64,000 nucleotides of DNA from assembly GCA_947495035.1 (NCBI GenBank), contig CANLXI010000006.1, positions 62,001 to 126,000 of the forward strand. Direction: 5' to 3'. Each line of letters starts with the position of its first letter. The stretch's first letter is position 1. Made by a program: the position numbers and the translations under genes. This DNA comes from an uncultured Granulosicoccus sp. Lineage in GTDB: Bacteria > Pseudomonadota > Gammaproteobacteria > Granulosicoccales > Granulosicoccaceae. Below are positions 9,667-17,745 of this stretch, piece by piece. The notes beneath the pieces were generated by a model. The model was not told where the DNA came from. It ran no database searches and saw only the letters and a program-made list of their open reading frames with translations.

Positions 9667-9854
9667 GGCGTGGATCTCCTGATGATGGCGGAAGAGCAGA
9701 ATTCTACTCGGAATAGGCCCGTACCGTCACAGGTGAATCGCCAAGGAGTTTGTACTGAGCAGGAGCTTATCGCAAACTGGGCGAATGCTATCCTTGATCG
9801 GATAAGCTGACCGGGGTGATCAACCGTGCTCCGGACCAGTTCAGTGGACGGTGT

Positions 9855-11012
9855 CTAGGCATCGGCTTCGGCAATGTCGAAGCGGAACCTGATCAGCACC
9901 GGGTAGCCGACGAAATCATCGCTTTGCTGGCTCTCCATGCCGATGTCGAATTCCCGTCGGTCAATCGTGAATTCACCACGAGCGACCTGTCTGTCCTCTT
10001 CGGTAGACAGGGACATGGGGAAAGATATTTCCTGCGTCGTCTCCTTGATGGTGAGATAGCCGCTGACGAGCAGGCTGCCATCGTCTGCAGAGGCAATGCT
10101 CGTGGACTCGAACAGCGCCTCGGGATGCGTCTCTGCGGCGAACCACTCGGGCTCGGGGAGTGAGCCTGCCACCTGAAGATTGTCACTGGACACCGACGCA
10201 GTACGGACACGCGCCACGATGGTGCTGGCTGAGGGGTTGTCTGCGTCGATCAGTGCCTCGACCGTGGTGTCCGAAAAAACGCCGGGTGTCTGTTCGCCGG
10301 CGACATCGGCCAGGAAGCTGACCTCACTGTCTCCGGCTGCCAGCAAGGCGGCCTGGTTGTCGGCATTGGCCGAGATGTACAGCGCTCCACCGGCTGTCAC
10401 CAGAGTGGCGGCCAGCAGAGCCGACTTGCATCGAAAGCTTGTGGAGCCGGGTTCCGGCAGCATGCGAAGCAGAGTACCGTCCTTGTCGAGCCAGTGGTGT
10501 TTCAAGGCGGCGCCGATGTGAGCCAGCAAGATGAGAATCAGCAGATTCGCGGCTATCTCGTGATAGTCGTGGAAGCTGTGAGCGATGGATTCGCGATTCT
10601 CCAGCGATGCGAAGGGGGGCAGATGTGGCCACTCGATGACATTGAACAGCACTGTATCGAGATTCAGGGGTGAGGCTGACACCATGATCCAGCCAGTCAA
10701 TGGAATGGCGATCATCAGCACATAGAGAAGGCCATGGGCGAGGGAGGCAGCCCGTTGCTGCCAGTTCGGGATGGAATCCAGCTCGGGCGGTGGCTTGTGG
10801 GTGAACCGCCAGGCCAGGCGCAGCAGGGAGAGCAACAGCACCGTGATGCCGAAGCTCTTGTGCCACTGTGTCAATGCGTAACGAACAGGGTCGTTCTCAT
10901 CAAGCGAGCTCATGTATTTGCCGATGGCCAGCAAGCCGATGATGAGCAGTGCTATCAGCCAGTGAAAGATGACAGCGGTATCACCGTATCGCTGTTCGAT
11001 GGAACGACCCAT
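9855..11012 (-). CDS. Cytochrome b561-YceI fusion protein
   Basis: This 385-aa inner-membrane protein has an N-terminal cytochrome b561 (CybB-like) domain of four helices (residues about 12-185) with candidate haem histidines in IFHWLIALL, QWHKSFGI, SLAHGLLYVLM and HDYHEIAANLL. After a fifth hydrophobic segment (about 200-215) comes a periplasmic YceI-like domain (about 225-385; TIKETTQEISFPMSL, GEFTIDRREFDIGM). b561 domains transfer electrons from quinol, and YceI domains bind isoprenoid-type lipids such as quinones. The fusion suggests electron or quinone handling at the membrane face. It lies 42 nt downstream of a separate YceI gene on the same strand, probably as an operon. Confidence 0.88.
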   Translation of the reverse strand: MGRSIEQRYGDTAVIFHWLIALLIIGLLAIGKYMSSLDENDPVRYALTQWHKSFGITVLLLSLLRLAWRFTHKPPPELDSIPNWQQRAASLAHGLLYVLMIAIPLTGWIMVSASPLNLDTVLFNVIEWPHLPPFASLENRESIAHSFHDYHEIAANLLILILLAHIGAALKHHWLDKDGTLLRMLPEPGSTSFRCKSALLAATLVTAGGALYISANADNQAALLAAGDSEVSFLADVAGEQTPGVFSDTTVEALIDADNPSASTIVARVRTASVSSDNLQVAGSLPEPEWFAAETHPEALFESTSIASADDGSLLVSGYLTIKETTQEISFPMSLSTEEDRQVARGEFTIDRREFDIGMESQQSDDFVGYPVLIRFRFDIAEADA

Positions 11013-11054
11013 GTCTGAAACCCTGTATGACGGTCTTGAAATCTGCCTCGCAGA

Positions 11055-11672
11055 TTACTGTTCCTTGTTGAGCTCGGCAGTGATGGTCAGCTGCACTTCA
11101 TCACTCACATTGGGTGCAAACGCACCTAGTCCGAAATCGGAACGCAGAAGTTCCCCGGTGGCACCAATGCCGACAACCGGCTTGCCGGTCATGGGGTGAT
11201 CCATGGCGGCGTTGACGGTGACGTTCAGAGTGACAGGCTTGGTGACATCCTTGATGGTCAGATCGCCAACCACGGTATAGCTGCCGTCGTCGGCGGCCGT
11301 GATCGTCGTGGACTGAAACAGGATATTGGGGTATTGGGCGACATCGAACCAGTCACCACCGGTCAGGTGTTCCTTGAAAATGGCGGAGCCGGTGAGAACG
11401 CTGGCTGCGTCAATTTCCACCAGAATCATGGACTTGGTGGCATCTTCGCTGTCCAGATTCAGGTCGATGGAGAAATCGTCAAAGCTCAGGGTCGGATTGG
11501 AAAGACCCAGATGGCTGTAGGTGAAATCAATGAATGCATGAGTGGGATCGACGGTGTAGCTGCCGCTGGGTACGGCACTCAGATCAGCAGCAGAGGCATT
11601 GCCGAATGCTGTGGTGGTGGCCAGTGCGACAGCCAGTGTGGTTGTCTTCGCCAGAGTCTTCAGTGATTTCAT
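11055..11672 (-). CDS. YceI family periplasmic lipid-binding protein
   Basis: This 205-aa secreted protein has an N-terminal signal peptide (LAVALATTTAFGNASAA, cleavage near residue 28). The YceI lipocalin-like barrel opens with SGSYTVDPTHAFIDFTYSH and continues with DLTIKDVTKPVTLNVTVN and an IGATGELLRSDFGLG segment, all typical. The family binds long polyisoprenoids in the periplasm. It precedes the b561-YceI fusion gene in the same direction, so the two probably work together. The ribosome-binding site is weak (AGGAA about 13 nt upstream). Confidence 0.9.
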   Translation of the reverse strand: MKSLKTLAKTTTLAVALATTTAFGNASAADLSAVPSGSYTVDPTHAFIDFTYSHLGLSNPTLSFDDFSIDLNLDSEDATKSMILVEIDAASVLTGSAIFKEHLTGGDWFDVAQYPNILFQSTTITAADDGSYTVVGDLTIKDVTKPVTLNVTVNAAMDHPMTGKPVVGIGATGELLRSDFGLGAFAPNVSDEVQLTITAELNKEQ

Positions 11673-11737
11673 GGTGCTGCCGTGTTCCTGGTTGATGAAA
11701 AAAAATTGGCCAAATGGCCGAAAGTTACAGATAGTGC

Positions 11738-11767
11738 TCGACTAGATAAAGTTCAACATCGTATACT
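11738..11767 (+). promoter_or_regulatory. Putative tRNA promoter
   Basis: TCGACT (11738-11743) and TATACT (11762-11767) are 18 bp apart. A GC-rich discriminator (CGCGC) follows, typical of stringently controlled stable-RNA promoters. The site ends 34 bp before the tRNA. Confidence 0.45.
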
Positions 11768-11801
11768 ACGCGCACTCGGCAACGACGCACGAGTATGTGC
11801 T

Positions 11802-11878
11802 GCGCCCGTAGCTCAGTTGGATAGAGTACCTGGCTTCGAACCAGGTGGTCGGAGGTTCGAATCCTTCCGGGCGCGCCA
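11802..11878 (+). tRNA. tRNA-Arg(TCG)
   Basis: A complete cloverleaf is visible. The acceptor GCGCCCG (11802-11808) pairs with CGGGCGC (11868-11874); the D arm is GCTCAGTTGGATAGAGT; the anticodon stem CCTGG/CCAGG encloses loop CTTCGAA (anticodon TCG, reading CGA); the T arm is GGAGG-TTCGAAT-CCTTC. CCA is encoded at 11876-11878 and a T-rich run follows. tRNA 3-prime ends are common integration targets, and a tyrosine recombinase gene lies 90 bp downstream pointing towards this tRNA. Confidence 0.97.
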
Positions 11879-11935
11879 TTTTTTTCTTTAAAACCAGTGA
11901 TTTACGATACATCGCTGAGTGACGAACCAATATAG

Positions 11936-11969
11936 TTGTCCTATAGAATCTGGATTGTCCTATAGATTC
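11936..11969. repeat. Direct repeats between tRNA and integrase, possible arm-type sites
   Basis: TTGTCCTATAGAATC (11936-11950) and TTGTCCTATAGATTC (11955-11969) match at 14 of 15 positions with 4 bp between copies. They lie between the tRNA and the 3-prime end of the recombinase gene, where integrase arm-binding sites usually sit. No function is shown. Confidence 0.5.
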
Positions 11970-13077
11970 AAGGAATAGTGGTTTCGTTTGCCCCTGACGG
12001 CCTCAACGGCAACACTACCCGCGGACGCTTGCGATAGTGCCTCTCGGTGGTTGCTGTGTTGCTTTGCCCCAATCGATGGGCTGCCTGTTCAAGGGTGCCA
12101 GACTCGTCTGCCATAAATGCTCTGAGCGATTTCTCCTTGATCCGTGTGGCGACTTCAGTCTGTTCGATGACTTTGCTCATGAACCGGCGCCAGAGAGAAT
12201 CGAATCCGTCTGCTCTGCCGGTTTCTTCATCAATGAAGCCTTCTCCACCTTGGGTGCAGAACAAATAGCGGCTGCCAGATCGTTTTGGCGGTATGGCTTT
12301 GATCTCCTCAAGCAGGGTTATAAATTCATCGAAGGTTTCGCCTGACTCGGGGTCGTTGAAAGGTACGAATAACCTCACACCTGACGTGTGCTGCGTCATG
12401 TGTAGGGTCACACGAAGCCCCTCGCTGTCGAAGTCACTGAACTGGAGGCGGAGCATGTCGCCACGGCGTAGCCCCAGCATGAGTTTCAGCCTCGTGTATA
12501 GCTGACCAACAAGTACGGCCCGTGTGTCTGGCTCGATCGATAGCATCGCGTCAATCTGCCATTGGTGTACTTCGTCGGTGGCGGCCGCGAGGCGCTCGAA
12601 ACGAAGACCCGCCATTGGGTGGCTGCGGATAATGCCCCAGCGCAACCCCTGCGAGAGCATGCTTCGCAAGACTCCAATGTCGGTTCTTGCTGTTGCCAGC
12701 GAGTGCTTGCGCTTGACTCGGTCGAAGTAGGTGTTGCAGTGGTGCGGCTCGATGTCGATTGTGTCCATGTTTCCGAACACTGCGCGAATGCGGGCAATGG
12801 CAGGGCGGTATGACTCTTGGGTCTTGGGACTAAGGGTCGTTACATGTTCGAGTGTGTAACGGTCTGCCAGTTGCTCGACTGTGCGGGCGGTATCCAGTTC
12901 TTCCAGTCGAGATGACCACGCACGGTATGCTTCGGGCAGAGTGCTACCGAGCCTAAATAGCTTCTTACCCTCCCATAGGCTTTCTCGTCCAGGTGGCACC
13001 TGATAGTAATAGGCGTTGTGCCGCTTCTGCCAACGGGAGGGGAGTCCTTTATTCTCGGGGTTTCTCGGCTTGGGCAT
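11968..13077 (-). CDS. Tyrosine recombinase (integrase)
   Basis: This 369-aa site-specific recombinase probably integrates and excises the island at the adjacent tRNA-Arg. The N-terminal part (about 65-160) is a SAM-like core-binding domain (LSPKTQESYRPAIARIRAVF). The catalytic part has the first arginine in LGLRRGDMLRLQF (204/205), a KSLRAF box II with Arg319, and the nucleophile Tyr348 in TERHYRK. The usual box II histidine appears as Lys and the later His/Trp position as Gln (RLGQSNTAT), as in some divergent phage integrases. Its ATG overlaps the upstream stop by one base (TGATG), so it is translationally coupled to the DUF4224-like gene. Confidence 0.88.
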   Translation of the reverse strand: MPKPRNPENKGLPSRWQKRHNAYYYQVPPGRESLWEGKKLFRLGSTLPEAYRAWSSRLEELDTARTVEQLADRYTLEHVTTLSPKTQESYRPAIARIRAVFGNMDTIDIEPHHCNTYFDRVKRKHSLATARTDIGVLRSMLSQGLRWGIIRSHPMAGLRFERLAAATDEVHQWQIDAMLSIEPDTRAVLVGQLYTRLKLMLGLRRGDMLRLQFSDFDSEGLRVTLHMTQHTSGVRLFVPFNDPESGETFDEFITLLEEIKAIPPKRSGSRYLFCTQGGEGFIDEETGRADGFDSLWRRFMSKVIEQTEVATRIKEKSLRAFMADESGTLEQAAHRLGQSNTATTERHYRKRPRVVLPLRPSGANETTIP

Positions 13078-13721
13078 CAGTCCAGAGCGCCAAAGTTGGG
13101 ATGCTGCTTGGCCTTGCTCTTGCCCTGTGCGTTTTTTGTGAGATCGTCCCGGAAGACGATGATGCGCCCATCACTGCGTAGCCGCGACGATATTCCTAGC
13201 TCATTGAGTCGGGTTCGTTGCGCGTAGCCTCGTGACTTACCAGTGATTTCAGCGAATTCTTCAGGGGTGAGTGTTAATGAGTGAGTGATGTTGTGGGCCG
13301 CAGGGTTGGACTGCGCAGAACTTGTTGGTGCTCCTTCTAGCAGGCTCTCTACTTCTAGTTGTAGACCGTGCCGAGGAACCCAATCACGCCATTCGGCCAA
13401 AGGAAGAGCATCGTCTAGGGTGTTGTCGAGCCAATGTAGTATGGCGGCAAAAGGCCATTCAATAATAGTTGTTCGGAATCTTTCCCGAGAGTCATGATCT
13501 ACGTGAGATTGAGGGTCAAGCAGGTTACTGGCGGTGGCCATGCCGACAGTGCCAAGATCTGCAGCGGATTCATCAGCGCGAACGATATCGACTTGAGTGT
13601 CGCTACTGATGCGCATGGGGCGCAGCGCTTGAAGCCTGAGCATCAGTAGTAATCGGCCAACTGTAGCGGGCGTGGTGCCGGTGTCTTGGGCGATGATTGA
13701 CAAGATCTCGGGCAAGGACAC
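13077..13721 (-). CDS. Island protein with DUF4224-like C-terminus
   Basis: This 214-aa protein is translated just before the integrase with a 1-nt stop/start overlap. The C-terminal third (LTPEEFAEITGKSRGYAQRT ... DGRIIVFRDDL) resembles DUF4224, a small helix-turn-helix-like module often encoded beside phage integrases and possibly excisionase-like. The first 150 residues are not recognised; residues 4-30 could form a short helix-turn-helix (IIAQDTGTTPATVGRLLLML). The start is a GTG at 13721 with no good Shine-Dalgarno and a stop codon 10 codons upstream inside the 11-bp repeat array. A directionality or regulatory role is inference from position. Confidence 0.6.
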   Translation of the reverse strand: MSLPEILSIIAQDTGTTPATVGRLLLMLRLQALRPMRISSDTQVDIVRADESAADLGTVGMATASNLLDPQSHVDHDSRERFRTTIIEWPFAAILHWLDNTLDDALPLAEWRDWVPRHGLQLEVESLLEGAPTSSAQSNPAAHNITHSLTLTPEEFAEITGKSRGYAQRTRLNELGISSRLRSDGRIIVFRDDLTKNAQGKSKAKQHPNFGALD

Positions 13722-13732
13722 CCACTGAACTT

Positions 13733-13782
13733 GCGAGGCATCAGCGAGGCATCAGCGAGGCATCAGCGAGGCATCAGCGAGG
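13733..13782. repeat. 11-bp tandem repeats (4.5 copies)
   Basis: Four perfect head-to-tail copies of GCGAGGCATCA begin at 13733, 13744, 13755 and 13766, with a partial fifth copy to 13782. The array starts 12 bp upstream of the DUF4224-like gene. An 11-bp period is about one helical turn, as in iterons that bind a small protein on one face of the DNA. Confidence 0.9.
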
Positions 13783-14028
13783 GGTTTGGCTTTGTGCAGC
13801 GGATGAGGGGGGCACATTGCTAGGAGATATCGGCTCATGTCGAGCGATGTTCACATGGGCGGGCGTACGTTGGTCAGCATGGATGCCCAGTTTGCGATCA
13901 GTATCAAGGTTTTATGCAGCTGGGATTTGCTCTTGGTAAGGATGTATGAGTGTGCGGTGTACTAAACACTTCTTGTGGCTGCGGGCTTACGATAGTGGAG
14001 GAATGTGCTGTACTGTACGGATTCTCAG

Positions 14029-14034
14029 TATAAT
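14029..14034 (+). promoter_or_regulatory. Putative -10 box of the restriction-modification genes
   Basis: A consensus TATAAT lies 49 bp upstream of the methyltransferase ATG. No good -35 is seen at 16-18 bp; that interval holds the GTACTGTAC-like sequence around 14010-14018, which could be an operator. A second TACAAT at 14071-14076 would place transcription start at the ATG itself (a leaderless message). Confidence 0.4.
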
Positions 14035-14082
14035 TCTAGTCTTGCAAGTGCTTTGTGTCGTCCTCTGCCGTACAATGCCAAC

Positions 14083-15216
14083 ATGACGAAAAAGCACACA
14101 CTCATTGATCTCTTTAGTGGCGCGGGCGGAATGACTCTCGGATTTGCCGATGACAGGTTCCATGGTGGCTACAGAAGCGTCTTTGCCATTGACAATGACG
14201 AGCCTGCAGTAGACACGTACAACCAGAACTTTTGTCCGGATTCTCCGCATTGCGTAGCGGGCGATATTGAAGAGTGGGTATCTCAGAATAATATCCCTTC
14301 AGCCGATGTGGTTATCGGTGGTCCACCGTGCCAAGGTTTCAGTCTTCTGAACAAGAATCGCACGGGTGATCGTAGACGTGCTTTGTGGGAGCCGTATATG
14401 GATGTGGTGGAGCGATCGGGGGCGTCTGTGTTTGTGATGGAAAATGTACAGGGATTGCTCAAGAGTGCCGAGTTCGAGGACATTACGCGCAGGGCCTTGG
14501 AACTTGGTTTCGATATGCTAAGCCCCGCTGTGCTCAACATGGCGGACTACGGCGTGCCGCAAACACGAAAGAGAGCTATTGCGATTGGCGTGCGTGTCAG
14601 CGATTTTGGTAGGAACCTACTGCCAACTTTTCCACCTCGTGCTACTCATGGTGTGGGTGGTGACGGCGTGTCTACGCTTCCTTGGTTGACTGTCCGCGAT
14701 GCGATAGGGGACTTGCCTAGCCGGACAAGCGGGATCGAGATAAACCCTGGAAAAAAGCCTCCGCTCGATCTACATTTCGGTCGGACACCCACTGACGTGA
14801 GCAAAGAACGATACCGCGCTGTTCCGCCAGGTGGAAATCGATTTGACCTGCAGAAGAATCGGCCGGACATCACCCCGGGCTGCTGGATACGAAAGACATC
14901 GGGAGGTACTGATCTGTTCGGTCGTCTCTGGTGGGACCGACCGTCGGTGACTATCAGAACCGAGTTTTTCAAGCCAGAGAAAGGCAGATACCTGCACCCG
15001 GATGAACACCGCCCAATCTCACACAGAGAGGCCGCCAGACTGATGACGTTCCCCGATGAATTCATGTTCAGCGGCACCAAGATTCAGGTTGCCAAGCAAA
15101 TTGGAAATGCTGTGCCACCTGTCTTTGCACATGCACTGGCGACGTTCGTTGATGAGTTGCTGAGTCATCGAGTGGCAAAGAGAGCTAACAAGAAGCGGGC
15201 TGCACAGGTAGCTTGA
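14083..15216 (+). CDS. DNA (cytosine-5-)-methyltransferase
   Basis: This 377-aa type II C5 methyltransferase has all the main motifs: I (LIDLFSGAGGMTLGF), IV (VVIGGPPCQGFS, catalytic Cys83), VI (FVMENVQGLL), VIII (QTRKRAIAIG), IX (RPSVTIRTEF) and X (QVAKQIGNAVPP). The target-recognition region lies between VIII and IX (about 170-290). The ATG at 14083 was chosen because motif I begins five residues later; no Shine-Dalgarno is present, so translation may be leaderless. The endonuclease gene starts 1 nt after the stop. Recognition sequence unknown. Base composition is more AT-rich than the flanking housekeeping genes, consistent with transfer. Confidence 0.95.
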   Translation: MTKKHTLIDLFSGAGGMTLGFADDRFHGGYRSVFAIDNDEPAVDTYNQNFCPDSPHCVAGDIEEWVSQNNIPSADVVIGGPPCQGFSLLNKNRTGDRRRALWEPYMDVVERSGASVFVMENVQGLLKSAEFEDITRRALELGFDMLSPAVLNMADYGVPQTRKRAIAIGVRVSDFGRNLLPTFPPRATHGVGGDGVSTLPWLTVRDAIGDLPSRTSGIEINPGKKPPLDLHFGRTPTDVSKERYRAVPPGGNRFDLQKNRPDITPGCWIRKTSGGTDLFGRLWWDRPSVTIRTEFFKPEKGRYLHPDEHRPISHREAARLMTFPDEFMFSGTKIQVAKQIGNAVPPVFAHALATFVDELLSHRVAKRANKKRAAQVA

Positions 15217-15217
15217 G

Positions 15218-16192
15218 ATGGCCAGACGATCTAGTCGTGATGCACCGGAAGTTCTTAGAAGGAAATTGTTGCAACTTATCGAGGAATTCGAGATCAAGCT
15301 GCAAGACGAAGATCTGAGATCGCAGGTAGTGGCCTTGATACCGGCCAATCACACACTTCGCGATCTGGGAAGCTCGCTGATAACAGATGACAGCACCGAT
15401 TCAGCGAGAGGTCGGATTCTTGCGTATCTGTTGAAGTATCCCAAGACAATTCTCCAGGGTGATGAGCTGATGGTGGTGGCTGGCATCAGTGAGTATGGCC
15501 GCCGGATACGCGAGTTGAGGGTGCAGCATGGCTGGGCCGTTGCCAGCGGCACCACGTTGGTAGAAATGAAGAGAGAAGACAGTACTCTGTCTTTTGCGGG
15601 TGACAAGAATTCTTTAACGACGGACTCTTATGTCTTGCTCAGCGACAGGCAAGATCTCGAAGGGGCCCACCGTTGGCATGTTGCAAATGAGATCCGGAAA
15701 GGTAAGGGGGGAGCGCAGGCAAAAATACTTGAATTCTTCCGTCGCAACGTGGGTAAGGAGATCACGGGAGAGGAACTTCGTTACGTAGCCAATGGGAGCA
15801 CGGAGTGGGCGCGTCGTGTGCGCGAATTGAGGACAGAACAAGGGTGGCCTATCTTGACTCGTGGGACTGGTATGCCGGAATTGCCGATTGGCGTCTATCT
15901 TCTAGAAGCGGACAAGCAGGCGGAAGTACATGACAGAAGCATTCCCGATCCTGTGAAAGTGAAAGTGCTTGAGCGGGATAGGTTTGCTTGCAGATCATGC
16001 GGCTGGAGTCGTAATAGCGCAGATGCGTCAGATAAATACCGAACGCAAATAGAGCTTCACCACGTACAGCACCATGTCGATGGTGGAGAAAATACAGTGG
16101 AAAATCTGATATCACTTTGCAATGTCTGTCACGATGAAGTTCACCGTGGTGGTATCAGCGATTATGATTTGTCTAGGCTTGTATTACCTTAA
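15218..16192 (+). CDS. HNH restriction endonuclease with two winged-helix modules
   Basis: This 324-aa protein is the presumed cognate endonuclease of the adjacent C5 methyltransferase. The C-terminal HNH domain (about 250-312) shows CRSCGW, the HNH core IELHHVQHHVDGG, ENLISLC and CNVCHDEVH, with two CxxC pairs for zinc. Upstream, two similar segments (about 65-108, GRILAYLLKYP ... GRRIRELRVQHGW; and about 165-212, AKILEFFRRNV ... ARRVRELRTEQGW) look like a duplicated winged helix-turn-helix used for DNA recognition. It lies 1 nt after the methyltransferase stop, so one message is likely. A restriction role rests on HNH plus context. Confidence 0.85.
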   Translation: MARRSSRDAPEVLRRKLLQLIEEFEIKLQDEDLRSQVVALIPANHTLRDLGSSLITDDSTDSARGRILAYLLKYPKTILQGDELMVVAGISEYGRRIRELRVQHGWAVASGTTLVEMKREDSTLSFAGDKNSLTTDSYVLLSDRQDLEGAHRWHVANEIRKGKGGAQAKILEFFRRNVGKEITGEELRYVANGSTEWARRVRELRTEQGWPILTRGTGMPELPIGVYLLEADKQAEVHDRSIPDPVKVKVLERDRFACRSCGWSRNSADASDKYRTQIELHHVQHHVDGGENTVENLISLCNVCHDEVHRGGISDYDLSRLVLP

Positions 16193-16570
16193 TGGTTTTC
16201 CGTCATCGCCGAGCATATGCACCTTTAGTTTGACCTTGTTAAGAAGAGTCTGTCTGACAGACACGTTCAGACTGATAGAATCAAAGAAATCTCGGTGACC
16301 GTTGCTGACATGAGTGCCGAGGCATACATACAGCTGTCACGCGACCAACAACGTTGTAAAGACTGTCGGTAGTGATAATTCTATGTTCGTACTCATAATT
16401 CCAGGCCTTGACTTCACGTGTCAGCACGTCGACGGGATCAGATGAGGGGTCGTTGAGGTACTCAAACTGAGGCAGAGACTCTTCTTATCAGTGCCTGGCT
16501 GGCCGGTTCCCGATACGCGTATCCAGGAAAGCAGGCAGCATTGTTGCGATCGCTGTGCCTGGCGCGTGTT
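16193..16570. other. Intergenic region, probable right part of the island
   Basis: No convincing gene is seen in these 378 bp. The stretch is AT-rich at its left end and holds a 15-bp palindrome. I saw no copy of the tRNA-Arg 3-prime end that would define the right junction. Confidence 0.6.
16248..16262. repeat. 15-bp palindrome
   Basis: GTCTGTC-T-GACAGAC is a perfect inverted repeat 56 bp after the endonuclease stop. There is no T-run, so it is more like an operator than a terminator. Confidence 0.5.
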
Positions 16571-17635
16571 TCAAGCCGTCGTCTGCGAATTCCAACGGTC
16601 CGCCGGAACTTCCAGTTCCTGCATCGGTGGTCGTTCCGGCTCTTCAATGGCCTGCAAGACAGCGCGTGCGAGAAACCGACCTGCGCGTCGTACATCCTCC
16701 GGCATTGACAGAAACTCCTCGTGAAACAGGCTGACAAACGGCATGAGTTCCTTGCCGAAAATCTCGATCTTGCGGCCTGATCGAGATGGGGCGGATTTGA
16801 CCGCATCCAGCGCAGTCAGACTGGCCACGGGCGAGTCTGCAAAGATACCGTCAATGGTCGGATCCTCGGCCAGCACTTCAGCGAAACGATTGCGTATTTC
16901 AAGTGCTGGGCGGTCACTGTTGATCTTGTCACAGATCGTCAGGGTAACGCCTGTTTCCAGGGCAGCCTGCCGGGCACCATCCGCCATGCAGCGGCTATAG
17001 AACTGATCGGCGGGAGGCAGTATGGCGAAGATGTTGCTGCGTCCGCGAGCGGCAAGCTGTGAGATACCGATACGGCCAAAGGCGGTATTGTCGAAATCGA
17101 ACCAGGCGTGACTGTCAGACCAGTCGGTACGACCATGGGTGGCGAAAGGAAATCGCTTTTCCATGAGATAGGCAACGCGTGGATCACGTGGGGTTGTCGC
17201 GTTCAGAATGATGGCGTCAGCCGAGCCGGATTCGACGATATAGCGTACCGAGTGCATTGCGTCATTGCCGGAAAACCAGGGCGTGACGTTCAGGTGGTAG
17301 CGAGTATCGCGCAGTTCGCTCGCCACGCCGGAAATGAGCCGCGCCGTATGGTTCATGACATCGTGTTCGGTGGAAATCACCAGACTGACAACGTTCGTCT
17401 TCCCTGTGCTCAAACGTACACCGGCACGGTTCGGTACATAGCCTATTTCATCGGCAATCCGGCGCACGGTTTCCTTGGTTTTCTGGCTGATGTCAGGAGC
17501 GCCCTTGAGAGCTCGGGATACCGTGGGTACGGCGAATCCACTGAGACGCGAGATGGTCTTGAGGGTCGGTCGCGTCGAAAGGTCAGCTGGCAAGTCGGGT
17601 TCGTTGTGTTGTCGATTCACTATGTCTTTCAGCAT
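16571..17635 (-). CDS. LacI family transcriptional regulator
   Basis: This 354-aa regulator has an N-terminal helix-turn-helix and hinge (TLKTISRLSGFAVPTVSRALKG, VRRIADEIGYVPNRAGVRLSTG, about residues 25-80) and a periplasmic-binding-protein-like effector domain (about 85-340). The N-terminal extension of 24 residues before the helix-turn-helix is longer than in LacI itself. AGGAAG lies 10 nt before the ATG. It is divergent from the sugar ABC importer and GH3 beta-glucosidase, and a pair of LacI-type operators lies between them, so it most likely represses those genes in the absence of a sugar, perhaps a beta-glucoside. Confidence 0.93.
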   Translation of the reverse strand: MLKDIVNRQHNEPDLPADLSTRPTLKTISRLSGFAVPTVSRALKGAPDISQKTKETVRRIADEIGYVPNRAGVRLSTGKTNVVSLVISTEHDVMNHTARLISGVASELRDTRYHLNVTPWFSGNDAMHSVRYIVESGSADAIILNATTPRDPRVAYLMEKRFPFATHGRTDWSDSHAWFDFDNTAFGRIGISQLAARGRSNIFAILPPADQFYSRCMADGARQAALETGVTLTICDKINSDRPALEIRNRFAEVLAEDPTIDGIFADSPVASLTALDAVKSAPSRSGRKIEIFGKELMPFVSLFHEEFLSMPEDVRRAGRFLARAVLQAIEEPERPPMQELEVPADRWNSQTTA

Positions 17636-17745
17636 ACATCATTTGCTTCCTGATTCATTTGTACCGCGCTTTACCTCGGTATCAGCACCATCGGGCGACT
17701 GATTGATGGACATCAGAATAATAATGCATTGATTTCGGAAATGTA

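Larger units (their letters stand above)
13722..14082. other. Divergent intergenic region of the island
   Basis: This 361-bp AT-rich gap separates the minus-strand integrase module from the plus-strand restriction-modification genes. It holds the 11-bp tandem repeats and a TATAAT box. A short reading frame from ATG 14003 ends in a TGA that overlaps the methyltransferase ATG (ATGA at 14083-14086); it would encode about 27 residues, but its GGAGG lies only 1 nt upstream of the ATG, so I do not call it. Confidence 0.6.

Noticed and set aside
13733-13782. 11-bp array considered as a CRISPR
   Set aside because: The units are contiguous with no spacers and there are no cas genes.
13697-13939. 80-aa plus-strand frame over the 11-bp repeats
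   Set aside because: The start of the product is only the translated tandem repeat and no ribosome-binding site is present.
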